The notes below the pieces were generated by a model, which searched no databases, had not been told where the DNA came from, and saw nothing but the letters and a program-made list of their open reading frames with translations. Below, piece by piece: positions 26,811 to 36,124 of a stretch of 64,000 nt of DNA. The stretch covers positions 42,046 through 106,045 of the forward strand of contig JASLGM010000043.1 in assembly GCA_030150045.1 (NCBI GenBank), in the 5' to 3' direction. This DNA is from Taishania sp. (GTDB lineage: Bacteria; Bacteroidota; Bacteroidia; Flavobacteriales_D; Crocinitomicaceae). The first letter of the stretch is position 1. Each line of letters begins with the position of its first letter. The position numbers and the translations under genes are program-made.

Positions 26811-28940
26811 TTATTCTTGAACACTTTCTATTAACAATTCTAACAATTCAATAGCACAAGCGGATATTTTAGTCCCTGGACCGTATATTCCGAAAACACC
26901 TGCTTCTTCCAAAAATGGATAATCAACCGCGGGGATAACTCCACCGGCAACCACCATAATGTCAGGGCGTCCTAAATCTTCGAGTGCTTTTATCACCGCT
27001 GGAACTAAAGTTTTGTGTCCTGCCGCTAATGAGGAAACGCCTAATATGTGTACATCGTTTTCAACTGCTTGTTTTGCTGCCTCTTCAGGTGTTTGAAATA
27101 GAGGTCCTATATCCACGTCAAAACCAATATCAGCAAATGAAGTGGAAATAACTTTGGCTCCTCGGTCGTGACCATCTTGCCCCATTTTTGCCACCATTAT
27201 GCGCGGTCGTCGTCCTTCCAAAGAAGCGAATTTATCTGCCAGTTCCTGAGCTTTATTAAAATCTTTATCTTGCATAGCTTCTGCTGAATATACTCCGCTA
27301 ATTGAGCGAATGGTTGCTTGATAACGTCCAAAATGATTTTCCATCGCGGTAGAAATCTCACCTAAAGAGGCGCGTTTTCTTGCACAATCAACTGCTGCTT
27401 CAAGTAAATTTCCATTTCCAGTTCTAGCAATTTCTGACAAGTTTTCTAATGCTAAGGTTACTTCTTTTGCATCGCGTTCGTTTTTCAACTTTGCCAATCT
27501 ATTTAACTGTGCATCGCGTACCAAAGTATTGTCAACCTCTAAGATATCTAAAGGATCTTCTTTTTCTAATTGATATCGGTTTACACCAATGATTATATCT
27601 TGAGATGAATCAATTCTTGCTTGTTTACGTGCAGCTGCTTCTTCAATTCTCATTTTTGGCAATCCGGTTTCAATAGCTTTTGCCATTCCCCCAAGTTCTT
27701 CGACTTCTTCGATTAACCTCCAAGCTTCTTGTACCAATTCTTGGGTAAGAGACTCAATGTAGTAACTTCCACCAGTTGGATCAATAAAATCTGTGATTCC
27801 AGTTTCTTGCTGTAAATAAATCTGCGTGTTTCTAGCAATTCTCGCTGAGAAATCGGTTGGTAAAGCAATTGCTTCATCCAACGCATTTGTATGCAAAGAC
27901 TGTGTCCCACCGAGAGCAGCGCCTAAAGCTTCTACACATGTACGAGCCACATTATTAAATGGATCTTGCTCCGTTAAACTCCATCCAGAAGTTTGACAAT
28001 GTGTTCTTAAAGCTAACGATTTATCACTTTTAGGTTGGAATTGTTTCACCAGTTTCGCCCAAAGTAAACGCCCAGCTCGCATTTTAGCAATTTCCATACT
28101 TTGATTCATTCCAATCGCCCAGAAGAAAGATAGGCGAGGAGCAAATTGATCAACATCAATGCCCGCTTTGATTCCTGCGCGTATGTATTCTAATCCATCC
28201 GCCAAGGTATAAGCTAATTCAATTGCATTAGTTGCTCCCGCTTCTTGCATGTGGTAACCTGATATTGAAATGGAATTGAATTTCGGCATTTTCTGGGAAG
28301 TAAACTCAAAAATATCAGCAATGATTTTCATCGAAGGTGCAGGTGGATAAATATAGGTATTACGCACCATAAATTCCTTTAAGATATCATTCTGGATCGT
28401 ACCCGAAAGTTGTTCCATTTTAACACCTTGTTCTTCAGCTGCTACGATGTAAAATGCCATAATGGGTAAAACGGCACCATTCATAGTCATAGAGACAGAC
28501 ATTTCATCCAATGGAATTTGATCGAAAAGTACTTTCATATCCAAAATGGAATCTATGGCAACTCCTGCTTTTCCTACATCTCCAATCACACGTTGATGAT
28601 CTGAATCATAACCACGGTGTGTTGCTAAATCGAATGCAACGGAAAGTCCTTTTTGTCCTGCAGCAAGGTTTCTTCTATAAAAAGCGTTTGACTCTTCCGC
28701 AGTAGAGAACCCAGCGTATTGTCGAATGGTCCAAGGACGGATAGCGTACATAGATGAATACGGTCCTCTTAAAAAAGGCGCTATACCGGATGAAAATCCT
28801 AGATGTTCTACTTTTTTTAGATCGTCAGCTTTGTAAAAGTTCTTTAATTGAATTTTCTCAGCTGTCAAGAAACTATCTTTTTGTTCGGCAAGACTTTCAT
28901 TTCCTGCTTTCCAATCTATATCTTTAAAACTTTTTCGCAT
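26811..28940 (-). CDS. mutB: Methylmalonyl-CoA mutase, catalytic large subunit
   Basis: Adenosylcobalamin enzyme interconverting methylmalonyl-CoA and succinyl-CoA. The TIM-barrel substrate domain covers residues of about 1-560 (GPYSSMYAIRPWTIRQYAGF, GVAIDSI, RTHCQTSGWSLTEQDP). The C-terminal B12 domain has the base-off/His-on motif DGHDRG with the axial His591. The ATG at 28940 is 4 bases after the mutA stop; the alternative upstream start would be a TTG inside mutA. About 709 residues. Together with mutA it forms the heterodimer, probably for propionate or branched-chain amino acid turnover. Confidence 0.96.
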   Translation of the reverse strand: MRKSFKDIDWKAGNESLAEQKDSFLTAEKIQLKNFYKADDLKKVEHLGFSSGIAPFLRGPYSSMYAIRPWTIRQYAGFSTAEESNAFYRRNLAAGQKGLSVAFDLATHRGYDSDHQRVIGDVGKAGVAIDSILDMKVLFDQIPLDEMSVSMTMNGAVLPIMAFYIVAAEEQGVKMEQLSGTIQNDILKEFMVRNTYIYPPAPSMKIIADIFEFTSQKMPKFNSISISGYHMQEAGATNAIELAYTLADGLEYIRAGIKAGIDVDQFAPRLSFFWAIGMNQSMEIAKMRAGRLLWAKLVKQFQPKSDKSLALRTHCQTSGWSLTEQDPFNNVARTCVEALGAALGGTQSLHTNALDEAIALPTDFSARIARNTQIYLQQETGITDFIDPTGGSYYIESLTQELVQEAWRLIEEVEELGGMAKAIETGLPKMRIEEAAARKQARIDSSQDIIIGVNRYQLEKEDPLDILEVDNTLVRDAQLNRLAKLKNERDAKEVTLALENLSEIARTGNGNLLEAAVDCARKRASLGEISTAMENHFGRYQATIRSISGVYSAEAMQDKDFNKAQELADKFASLEGRRPRIMVAKMGQDGHDRGAKVISTSFADIGFDVDIGPLFQTPEEAAKQAVENDVHILGVSSLAAGHKTLVPAVIKALEDLGRPDIMVVAGGVIPAVDYPFLEEAGVFGIYGPGTKISACAIELLELLIESVQE

Positions 28941-28944
28941 GCTA

Positions 28945-30276
28945 TTAGTCTTCAATGCTTTCGTAAACTAAATAATCTATTCCTAAGTAATTCCCTGGTG
29001 AGTCCCAACATGTTTCTTGTTGATCTGGATTAGGAAATGAATTGATACCAATAAACTTAATATTCCCTTCTAAATAAGCATTTATTCTTGCTTGTCTTTT
29101 ACTTAACACTTCTTCTATAAATAGTGATATTGATTCTTTATTGTGGAATCCTCCTTCTTCGTTAAGTGCCGTAAACTGATCCCAGGCTTGTGTTGCCATT
29201 TCATTTGTAATCGCTTCAACAGCGTAACTTCCAGCATAAGGGTCAATGACTTTATCAAAATAACTCTCTTCTAAAACAATATTAGGAATGTTTAATGCCA
29301 TTCGTTTAGCCAAAACACTTGCGCCATTTCTGTTAAAGGTATCGTGTGCCACACAACAGATTGAATCAGCTCCACCTAGGATCAAACTAGACACCTCGGT
29401 CGTCTGACGTAATAAGTTGGTGTGTGGATCTTTTAAAGATTTGTTTACGAATCCGGTCAATCCTAAGATAACACTGTTTTTCGAACAAGGACTTTCTGGA
29501 GAATAACGCTCTACAATCCTAGTCCATAACATTCTTAAAGTTCGAACTTTTGCTATTTCATAAAAATATTTTGATCCAGCACTTGTACTGAAGTGTATAC
29601 AAGCCACTGCTTGATCAATTGTAAACCCTTGTTCCATTAAACTACAAACGGCATCATGTGCCACCGATAATGAGAACGTAATTTCTTGAACAAGACTAGC
29701 TCCTAATTGATGTAATGCGTAACCGTTACTACAAAACACAGGGAATTGTTTTTCCTTTAAAACAGGAAATAACTGTTGAACTATTTCTGGTCTTTGAACG
29801 GGGTCAATTTCAATCAATAAAGCAGTTCCTAGTAAACTAGAATATTCTTTTGTAATCCATTCGATTTGTTCAATCGTTGGTTCTACTATACGTATTTGTA
29901 TATACGCTAGCTGAACATCCTTTAATAAGAGGGTTAGATCTTTAGTTTCAACATTTTCAAAACGCAAAGCATTCGCTCCATTATTTAATGCTAGTAAAGC
30001 TTCTTCGTTCGCTTCTTTTTCGGATGTAACGAAAATATTTCTAACGTTAAAATATGTATTCGTTTCTCTTTGTAATCCTCTAGCATATTTATCCGAAAAA
30101 GCTTGTGCGGATTGCGCTCCCTTGCTTTGGGGATGCTGATAAGTGGTAAAAGTCAAACCTTCAATTGGATCTACTCTTTTAAGCAAATCTTCTGATTGCC
30201 CTTTTAAATCTTTGAAAAGCTGTGCTTCCCATTGAGCTAAATCGACTGATTGAAAAGAATCAAATAAGTTATTCAT
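28945..30276 (-). CDS. mutA: Methylmalonyl-CoA mutase, small subunit
   Basis: A 443-residue non-catalytic partner of MutB. It keeps the barrel fold (KVRTLRMLWTRIVERY, NAYLEGNIKFIGINSFPNPD) but lacks the B12-binding DxHxxG motif, as expected for the small subunit, which binds no cobalamin. Its stop precedes the mutB ATG by four bases, and its start is 6 bases downstream of the EI24 gene. The two genes belong to the long minus-strand run starting at the LtaS-like gene. Confidence 0.93.
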   Translation of the reverse strand: MNNLFDSFQSVDLAQWEAQLFKDLKGQSEDLLKRVDPIEGLTFTTYQHPQSKGAQSAQAFSDKYARGLQRETNTYFNVRNIFVTSEKEANEEALLALNNGANALRFENVETKDLTLLLKDVQLAYIQIRIVEPTIEQIEWITKEYSSLLGTALLIEIDPVQRPEIVQQLFPVLKEKQFPVFCSNGYALHQLGASLVQEITFSLSVAHDAVCSLMEQGFTIDQAVACIHFSTSAGSKYFYEIAKVRTLRMLWTRIVERYSPESPCSKNSVILGLTGFVNKSLKDPHTNLLRQTTEVSSLILGGADSICCVAHDTFNRNGASVLAKRMALNIPNIVLEESYFDKVIDPYAGSYAVEAITNEMATQAWDQFTALNEEGGFHNKESISLFIEEVLSKRQARINAYLEGNIKFIGINSFPNPDQQETCWDSPGNYLGIDYLVYESIED

Positions 30277-30282
30277 TCGATG

Positions 30283-31035
30283 TTAATTATTACTTTTCGG
30301 AATAAGTTTTCCGCAATAAAATAAATAGACGACAGTAGAAATCATCGTTGTCAAAACTGGAGCGAGGACAATTCCTATTGTTGGCGTAGACCAAAGGTAA
30401 GGAAAATAGTATAAAATCTTAAAACAAACACCAGTAATCACTACAATTAATGGGTTGTTAAATGCAAAATTCAAACTGCCTTTAATGGAAATATTATATC
30501 GCTCTAAACTATGATCGTAAAAAGAGAATCCAAAGAAAAAAGCACCGATTATGAATTGTATGATCTGATAAGGAAAAGTATGTGAAATCCCTATTATTTT
30601 TGAAATTAACCACCAAATAAAAAACATGACCATTTCTAACAGTATAGCTATCGCAACTATGCCTAACATACGGAAGAAGTCGCTAAGAATCCGACTAAGT
30701 GTAAAATTGAATTTCTGACCTGTTAGATGGCAATCCAATTTCTCTGATAATAAAGTATTAAAAGGAGAGAGGAGGGTAATAACCGAAAAAATAAAGATTT
30801 GGGAGCTAATATATTGCAAGACACTACCTATTTTTTTCCATCCCATAAATAGATAAGCTATCCATCCATCTGCTTCACTTTTTCCTAGATTAAAAAAAAG
30901 ATGAATTACCCCTGAAAAAAGTAAAAATAAGACTAAAACAATGAAGCCCGGAATGAAATAAAGCCAAAAAGATCGTTTATTGAAATGGTCTACTACAATT
31001 TTTATTGCTTCAATATGCCAGTTCAACGCTTTCAT
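30283..31035 (-). CDS. EI24 domain membrane protein
   Basis: A 250-residue multi-spanning protein with about six hydrophobic segments. The signature region LLSPFNTLLSEKLDCHLTGQ around 95-113 is typical of EI24/CysZ-type proteins (SPF...L.E.v...ltG). Bacterial EI24 members include the sulfate permease CysZ, but Bacteroidota copies are uncharacterised, so transport of sulfate is only one possibility. The start overlaps the upstream DUF1569 stop by one base. Confidence 0.82.
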   Translation of the reverse strand: MKALNWHIEAIKIVVDHFNKRSFWLYFIPGFIVLVLFLLFSGVIHLFFNLGKSEADGWIAYLFMGWKKIGSVLQYISSQIFIFSVITLLSPFNTLLSEKLDCHLTGQKFNFTLSRILSDFFRMLGIVAIAILLEMVMFFIWWLISKIIGISHTFPYQIIQFIIGAFFFGFSFYDHSLERYNISIKGSLNFAFNNPLIVVITGVCFKILYYFPYLWSTPTIGIVLAPVLTTMISTVVYLFYCGKLIPKSNN

Positions 31036-31490
31036 TAAATCAATTCAAATTGTTCGAAATGGTGAGTGATGTGTTTTTGGTGCATACGTGTCCATTGTTC
31101 CACCGTTAACTCCCCATAATAAGGATGCAATACGACACTGTCATCTTGCTCACTTGCATAATCCTCAAACGATAACCAGACATCAACAAACTCATCAATA
31201 GCTAGTTCTAATTCATCGTGTTTTAATGGCGCGCTTTCTGGGGCGAAAATCACTTTGAAATTGGGTAGAAACGGCTTGTCTCCAGCAAGAAAGGTTTGCA
31301 TTGCTTCGATTTTTTCTTTTGGAATCTGCAAAGCATATCCATGATTTTTATCCATCGAAAGAGCGATACTTTCACTTAAATGTTCAACCATTCTTTGCGC
31401 TGACATTTTTCCCCATTTGGGTTTTGCAGTAGGCTGAAGTTTATTTAATGCGGTTAATAGATTTTCAAGATCTAAAGATATAAAGCTCAT
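31035..31490 (-). CDS. DUF1569 family protein (DinB-like fold)
   Basis: A 151-residue protein. The C-terminal segment LHPYYGELTVEQWTRMHQKHITHHFEQF matches the HPFFG-LT-EQW...KH..HH pattern of DUF1569, a DinB-related helical-bundle family whose His residues would bind metal; a His in MVEHLSES supplies the first ligand. In some Bacteroidota this domain is associated with an oxepin-CoA/phenylacetate enzyme, but there is no such neighbour here. It overlaps the EI24 start by one base and follows the DAG kinase gene by one base. Confidence 0.8.
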   Translation of the reverse strand: MSFISLDLENLLTALNKLQPTAKPKWGKMSAQRMVEHLSESIALSMDKNHGYALQIPKEKIEAMQTFLAGDKPFLPNFKVIFAPESAPLKHDELELAIDEFVDVWLSFEDYASEQDDSVVLHPYYGELTVEQWTRMHQKHITHHFEQFELI

Positions 31491-31491
31491 A

Positions 31492-32370
31492 TTACTTTTT
31501 TCCTACTAATATATGTAGACTTTTTGGAACAACTTTCACGTTTAACTCATTTCTCACTTGAAAGGGTTCTCCGTCATATTGAGCTACAGGATGGGTCAGC
31601 TTTATTTGAGCCTCTTCAAACGGTATAACTTCCAGGTGATGGGACAAATTAGATTTTCTATTAAAGATTTGAAATGCCAATTTGGGGATTTCCCACAAGC
31701 GCATTGGTTTCACTAATACCAATTCAATTTTACCGTCTGTAACATCAGATTCTGGAGAGATACAAAAGCCATTTCCAAATTCAGAAGCATTCGCAATAGA
31801 ACACATAAATACTGGTAAGGTCTTTTGCTTTCCATTTATCTTTATGGAGATATCTACAGGTTGATAATTGAAGAATTCTGACAAAGAAAGCTTCACGTAT
31901 CCCAATAATCCTCGTGTTTTAGATTCATTAAATTTCTTTGCTATCAATGCATCAAATCCGTATCCTGCAGCATTTAAAAAAGGCTTATCATTAACGAGAA
32001 CAGTATCCATTAGAATACAATTTTGTTCATTAATGGTTTCTATCGCTTTATGTATTTGTAAAGGAATATTTAGATGCCTCGCTAATCCATTTCCAGACCC
32101 AACTGGTATTATGGCTAATTTTGTTTGGGTTCCAATCAAAGCTGTCCCCACTTCATGAACTGAGCCATCACCACCAACAGCACAAATAATATCCCAACCT
32201 TTTTCTGAATACTCTTTTGCTATTTCTTTCGCATGCTTTCTGTATTCTGTATAAACGATGGACGGTTCAAATAAATTAGTATCTAAATGTTTAGCGATAA
32301 GACTGGGCAAAATGTCCTTCTTTCCAACACCTGAAATAGGGTTGATGATAAAAAGTATCTTGGTTTTCAT
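31492..32370 (-). CDS. Diacylglycerol kinase family lipid kinase
   Basis: A 292-residue YegS/BmrU/DgkB-type kinase. The nucleotide-binding GGDGSVHEV and the GSGNGLARHL loop are present, and PVGSGNGLA is typical of lipid kinases. It likely phosphorylates diacylglycerol or a sphingoid-like lipid at the inner membrane. Its ATG overlaps the TAA of the LtaS-like gene by one base (TAATG), so the two are translationally coupled. DgkB in firmicutes recycles the diacylglycerol released by LtaS, and a parallel role is a reasonable inference here. Confidence 0.9.
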   Translation of the reverse strand: MKTKILFIINPISGVGKKDILPSLIAKHLDTNLFEPSIVYTEYRKHAKEIAKEYSEKGWDIICAVGGDGSVHEVGTALIGTQTKLAIIPVGSGNGLARHLNIPLQIHKAIETINEQNCILMDTVLVNDKPFLNAAGYGFDALIAKKFNESKTRGLLGYVKLSLSEFFNYQPVDISIKINGKQKTLPVFMCSIANASEFGNGFCISPESDVTDGKIELVLVKPMRLWEIPKLAFQIFNRKSNLSHHLEVIPFEEAQIKLTHPVAQYDGEPFQVRNELNVKVVPKSLHILVGKK

Positions 32371-34235
32371 TAATTTACCCTTGTTTGATTCTTTATTAAG
32401 TCAGAATTATAGCGTTGGATCATTGCGCGTAGAACGTTTTCCAAATCTATTTGAGTCGGAAAGGTAGCTTCTTTTTCTACGGTAACATTCGGCTCCAGCT
32501 GATACAAATTCCGTGCCGTATTCCCAGAAAACTCTAGAATCCTATTGTTATTCCATAAATAGAATGCATTTGATAAATAAGAAATACCAAATGATTCTTG
32601 CTTTTGAAAAACGGACTGTCCAAATGCATAAACCTTTCTTTTGATATTTGATAATTCCAAAACGGTTGGAAGCACGTCTAATTGCTGCATATTTTTCAAA
32701 GACCGCTCCGGTTTAATGCTTCCATTTGGCGTGTAAATAGCAAATGGAATTTGAAAGATTTGATCTCTTTCGTTGTAATATGCCGTTGTGGTCGCAGGAG
32801 AATGATCAGCCATAATTAAAAAGATAGTATTGTTAAAATACTTGTATTTTTTTGCTTCGTTAAAAAACAATCGCAAAGATAAATCTGCATAACTGATAGA
32901 AGTCGCAATAGGCTGTTCCCCTTTAATCACTTCATTCTTCCTATGTTCTGGTATAAAAAACGGGTGGTGTGATGACAACGTGAACAAACCACTAAAAAAA
33001 GGCTCTTTGAATGAAGATAATTTCTTAGCCATCCAAGGGTTAAAATATTCATCTAAAATTCCCCAAGTAGCATCCGCATGTGCTTCATTACCGTATTCGG
33101 TTCTTCCATAATACTCCTTAAAGCCTAACAACTGACTAAAAGTATCAAAACGCATTGATCCGTTAGTAGCACCATGAAAAAAGGCCGTATGATAACCATA
33201 CTTAGACAGTATTTCAGGCAAGCCCATAACCTCATTGGAACCATATGTTGATACGATATAAGGCGTTTCCATTAAAGATGGAATCGAACCAAAAATGGAT
33301 GGAACTGCTTCAATTGATTTTTTTCCATTGGCGAATCCATGTTCGAAAGTTAACGACTGTTCCAAAAGTGAGTCTAAAAAAGGTGTAAATGTTTTTTGCC
33401 CATTATAATAACCAATAAATTCTTTTCCAAATGATTCTAGTATGATAACAACCACATTTGGCCTACCTTTCATAATATTTGCAGGTACTGTTTCTTTGAT
33501 GGGATTAAAGTACTTTTCAGTTTCTTCTATACTTGCAAAATACTTTTCTTCAGACAAATCAGATTTCCCATAAGTCTTAACAATTGAAAATGTAGAATTA
33601 TTCACTAAACCAACATTACTAATCGAGGTGTGCTTCGCTATGTCAATTACTGTAACTGGCTTAAAGCCAAACCCTCCTCGTCCAATAATAATTAATAAAA
33701 AAACAAACGCTATCCAATAACTTGATTTTATAACATATCGTCCTTTCTCCTCTTTGATTCTTGAGAAAACACGATTTAGATAACGTATACCAAAATAAAG
33801 TGAAACAATTACTAAAACGAAGTAATACCAGAAATCGACAAAGAAGGTAGCTAATAAATGTTTTGTTTCAGCAGCTGTGTTAAAAACAGACAACACATCT
33901 CCTGTTGAACGTTTACCCGTATATTTAAAATATTCAATATCAGCAATGTTAGGAACTAAAACAATTAGAAATGAAATTACGTATGCAGGAATACTTATCC
34001 ATTTTAATACTGAATTCCATGTGATAGGAAGTAAGAAAATCACAAAAAAGGGTAGGAAGACTAAACCAATTGTCACTAAATCATACCACGTTCCATATAA
34101 GAAATCAAAACCTTTTACGTGTGAAAAAAAAGAAGAATTAGTAAAATAAAAAATCACACGTAAAACTGTCATTATCAATAACGGTAAGACAATTAATCTA
34201 AAGCTTAACTTTAATCTTGTTACTTCTCTTTTCAT
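32370..34235 (-). CDS. LTA synthase family phosphoglycerol transferase
   Basis: About 621 residues, with five N-terminal membrane helices (about 10-190) and a C-terminal sulfatase/alkaline-phosphatase-superfamily domain. Domain motifs: VVIILESFGKEF (metal site), GKKSIEAVPSIFGS around the nucleophile position, and IMADHSPATT. The usual nucleophilic Thr appears replaced by Ser (inference). The ATG at 34235 is chosen because a promoter box TATTTTTG (minus strand, 34253-34260) lies within the longer ORF that begins at 34292. It heads a six-gene run ending with mutB. The polymer or headgroup it makes is unknown in this Gram-negative. Confidence 0.87.
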   Translation of the reverse strand: MKREVTRLKLSFRLIVLPLLIMTVLRVIFYFTNSSFFSHVKGFDFLYGTWYDLVTIGLVFLPFFVIFLLPITWNSVLKWISIPAYVISFLIVLVPNIADIEYFKYTGKRSTGDVLSVFNTAAETKHLLATFFVDFWYYFVLVIVSLYFGIRYLNRVFSRIKEEKGRYVIKSSYWIAFVFLLIIIGRGGFGFKPVTVIDIAKHTSISNVGLVNNSTFSIVKTYGKSDLSEEKYFASIEETEKYFNPIKETVPANIMKGRPNVVVIILESFGKEFIGYYNGQKTFTPFLDSLLEQSLTFEHGFANGKKSIEAVPSIFGSIPSLMETPYIVSTYGSNEVMGLPEILSKYGYHTAFFHGATNGSMRFDTFSQLLGFKEYYGRTEYGNEAHADATWGILDEYFNPWMAKKLSSFKEPFFSGLFTLSSHHPFFIPEHRKNEVIKGEQPIATSISYADLSLRLFFNEAKKYKYFNNTIFLIMADHSPATTTAYYNERDQIFQIPFAIYTPNGSIKPERSLKNMQQLDVLPTVLELSNIKRKVYAFGQSVFQKQESFGISYLSNAFYLWNNNRILEFSGNTARNLYQLEPNVTVEKEATFPTQIDLENVLRAMIQRYNSDLIKNQTRVN

Positions 34236-34252
34236 CTGATTATGCTTATGTG

Positions 34253-34260
34253 CAAAAATA
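34253..34260 (-). promoter_or_regulatory. Bacteroidota -7 promoter box for the LtaS-like operon
   Basis: TATTTTTG on the minus strand fits TAnnTTTG. It lies 17 bases before the ATG at 34235 and fixes that start over the ATG at 34292. Confidence 0.5.
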
Positions 34261-34312
34261 CGATATTTATTAGCTTCTAACAATTTATTCAAAAATGAAT
34301 TATTAGGATAGG

Positions 34313-34320
34313 TATCTTTG
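34313..34320 (+). promoter_or_regulatory. Bacteroidota -7 promoter box for the ChaN-like gene
   Basis: TATCTTTG lies 19 bases before the ATG at 34340. With the box at 34253-34260 it makes a divergent promoter pair. Confidence 0.5.
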
Positions 34321-34339
34321 GGCTAAAATCAAGAACAAT

Positions 34340-35206
34340 ATGATTAAGTACTTTTTGATACTCTTTGTTTTTCTTTCCTTTACATCATGGTCTCAAAAGC
34401 ATCTGACGCCTTATGCAATATACAATGAAAAAGGGAAAAAGGTCTCTTTTCAGAAAATGCTATTTGAAGCTAATCGATCAGAAATAGTATTCTTTGGTGA
34501 ATTCCACAACAATTCAATTGCTCATTGGCTACAATTGGAGCTAACAGAATCAATGGCGAAGAAAAATGAAAATAAATTAACCCTTGGTTTTGAGATGTTT
34601 GAAGCAGATCAACAAAAATGGATTGATGCATGGTTGAAGGGCGAAATCAAAGATAAAGAGATGGAAGACTCTCTCCGTTTATGGGTGAACTATAAAACAG
34701 ACTACAAACCCCTTTTAAAAATAGCCAAAGAAAAAAATATTTATTGTGTTGCAGACAACGTACCACGTCGCATTGCTAGTACTGCTTTTAAATTTGGCAG
34801 ATCAGGTCTGTTAGAAATTGACCCAAAAGAATTGCCATTTATGGCGAGTCCTAACTTTATTATTGATACGACATTATCTCAGTATCAAATGATGTTAGAC
34901 ATGGCAGGAGGAGATCACTCGAAAGGCTTAAACTTTGTTTTAGCACAAGCAATAAAAGATGCCACTATGGCTAATTTTATTCATGAGAAATGGATACATA
35001 ATACTAAGTTTATTCATTTCAATGGTGCTTTTCATACCGATTATCATCAAGGGATTATCTGGTACTTAAAATGGCTCAGAAACAATTTAAACTATCTTTC
35101 TATCTCAACAGTAGAACAAACAGATATCAGCCATTTAGACCCTTCACATAAAGGAAAGGCACATTTCATAATTGTAGTGAAAAGCAATGTTACTAAAACG
35201 CACTAA
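34340..35206 (+). CDS. ChaN-like heme-binding protein (DUF399)
   Basis: A 288-residue protein with an N-terminal signal peptide (YFLILFVFLSFTSWSQ). It carries the ChaN signature FFGEFHNNSIAHWLQLEL, LGFEMFEADQQKWIDAWL and ADNVPRRIAS, and ends with HFNGAFHTDYHQGIIWYL. Campylobacter ChaN binds haem cooperatively at the outer membrane; a role in iron or haem handling is inferred. No lipobox Cys is evident here. The glycosyltransferase gene follows after 9 bases. Confidence 0.85.
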   Translation: MIKYFLILFVFLSFTSWSQKHLTPYAIYNEKGKKVSFQKMLFEANRSEIVFFGEFHNNSIAHWLQLELTESMAKKNENKLTLGFEMFEADQQKWIDAWLKGEIKDKEMEDSLRLWVNYKTDYKPLLKIAKEKNIYCVADNVPRRIASTAFKFGRSGLLEIDPKELPFMASPNFIIDTTLSQYQMMLDMAGGDHSKGLNFVLAQAIKDATMANFIHEKWIHNTKFIHFNGAFHTDYHQGIIWYLKWLRNNLNYLSISTVEQTDISHLDPSHKGKAHFIIVVKSNVTKTH

Positions 35207-35215
35207 CACAAAAAA

Positions 35216-36124
35216 ATGATCGAAAATCAACATATACTATTTGCCGCTTTAAACTGGGGAAATGGACACCTTTCCAGAAGCATTGGTTTAATTAGAAAAT
35301 TGCTGGAAAAAGGGAATACCATACATTTTGCTGGAAACGAGGATCAACAAGCTATTATTTTAAATTATTTCCCTACAATAGAAACACATCTTTTAATTGA
35401 TTATCCGTTTCGCTTTTCAGGTAAAGGAAACTTTTCAAATGACTTATACCAAGGCAGAAATGAATTGTTATCGCATATCAAACAAGAATATTTGTGGGTA
35501 AAAAACTTCATCGCTTCAAATCCATTAATAACAGCAGTAATATCTGATCATCGTTATGGCTTTTACAGTGAAGATATACCTTCAATTTTCGTTACTCACC
35601 AAGTAAAACTAGCAATCAAATGGTGGCAATTCCCAGTACAATATTTACACAAAATGCTTTTATCTCCATTTAGTGAAGTATGGATAGTTGATGATGCAAA
35701 AAAACGCTACGCTGGTAAATTAAGTCAAGCTCCAAAATCAATTCCTTTCCAATATATCGGAATCCTTTCACGTTTTGAAACAGAAAAAAATAAAGAAAAG
35801 GAAATTAATCTAGGTGTAGTAAACGGTCCACAACCTTATGCAGAACACTTGTTCAACAGGCTATTAAAAAACAATGACCTAGATTATCTAATTGTACCTT
35901 CATTTTGTTATTTCAAATCATTGGATAAACGATTGGTGAATGCGGGAGACTGGGGAAAAATTGATGAATATTTCTACAAAGCCAAATCGATCACAGCCTA
36001 CAGTGGATATTCCACACTTATGGATTGCCTACTGCTTAAATGTGAAATGAATTTAAAACCTACGAAAGGTCAAACTGAACAGGAATATTTATTTCAATTA
36101 CATTATGGTAAGAAAAAACGATAA
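35216..36124 (+). CDS. Glycosyltransferase (GT28/MurG-like)
   Basis: A 302-residue single-domain-pair glycosyltransferase. The N-terminus ILFAALNWGNGHLSRSIGLI resembles the nucleotide-sugar binding fold with the GxGHxxR pattern seen in MurG and related GT28 enzymes, and the C-terminal AYSGYSTLMDCLLLK resembles the UDP-sugar binding stretch (S-G-x-x-T-x-x-E). It likely glycosylates an envelope lipid or glycan; the acceptor is unknown. Its last 22 bases overlap the 3' end of the convergent secreted-protein gene. Confidence 0.82.
   Translation: MIENQHILFAALNWGNGHLSRSIGLIRKLLEKGNTIHFAGNEDQQAIILNYFPTIETHLLIDYPFRFSGKGNFSNDLYQGRNELLSHIKQEYLWVKNFIASNPLITAVISDHRYGFYSEDIPSIFVTHQVKLAIKWWQFPVQYLHKMLLSPFSEVWIVDDAKKRYAGKLSQAPKSIPFQYIGILSRFETEKNKEKEINLGVVNGPQPYAEHLFNRLLKNNDLDYLIVPSFCYFKSLDKRLVNAGDWGKIDEYFYKAKSITAYSGYSTLMDCLLLKCEMNLKPTKGQTEQEYLFQLHYGKKKR

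Noticed and set aside
28941..28955. Upstream TTG start for mutB
   Set aside because: It lies inside mutA, while the ATG at 28940 follows the mutA stop by four bases and begins a normal MutB N-terminus.
31868..32158. 96-codon + strand ORF opposite the DAG kinase gene
   Set aside because: It is antisense to a well-supported kinase gene and has no motif of its own.
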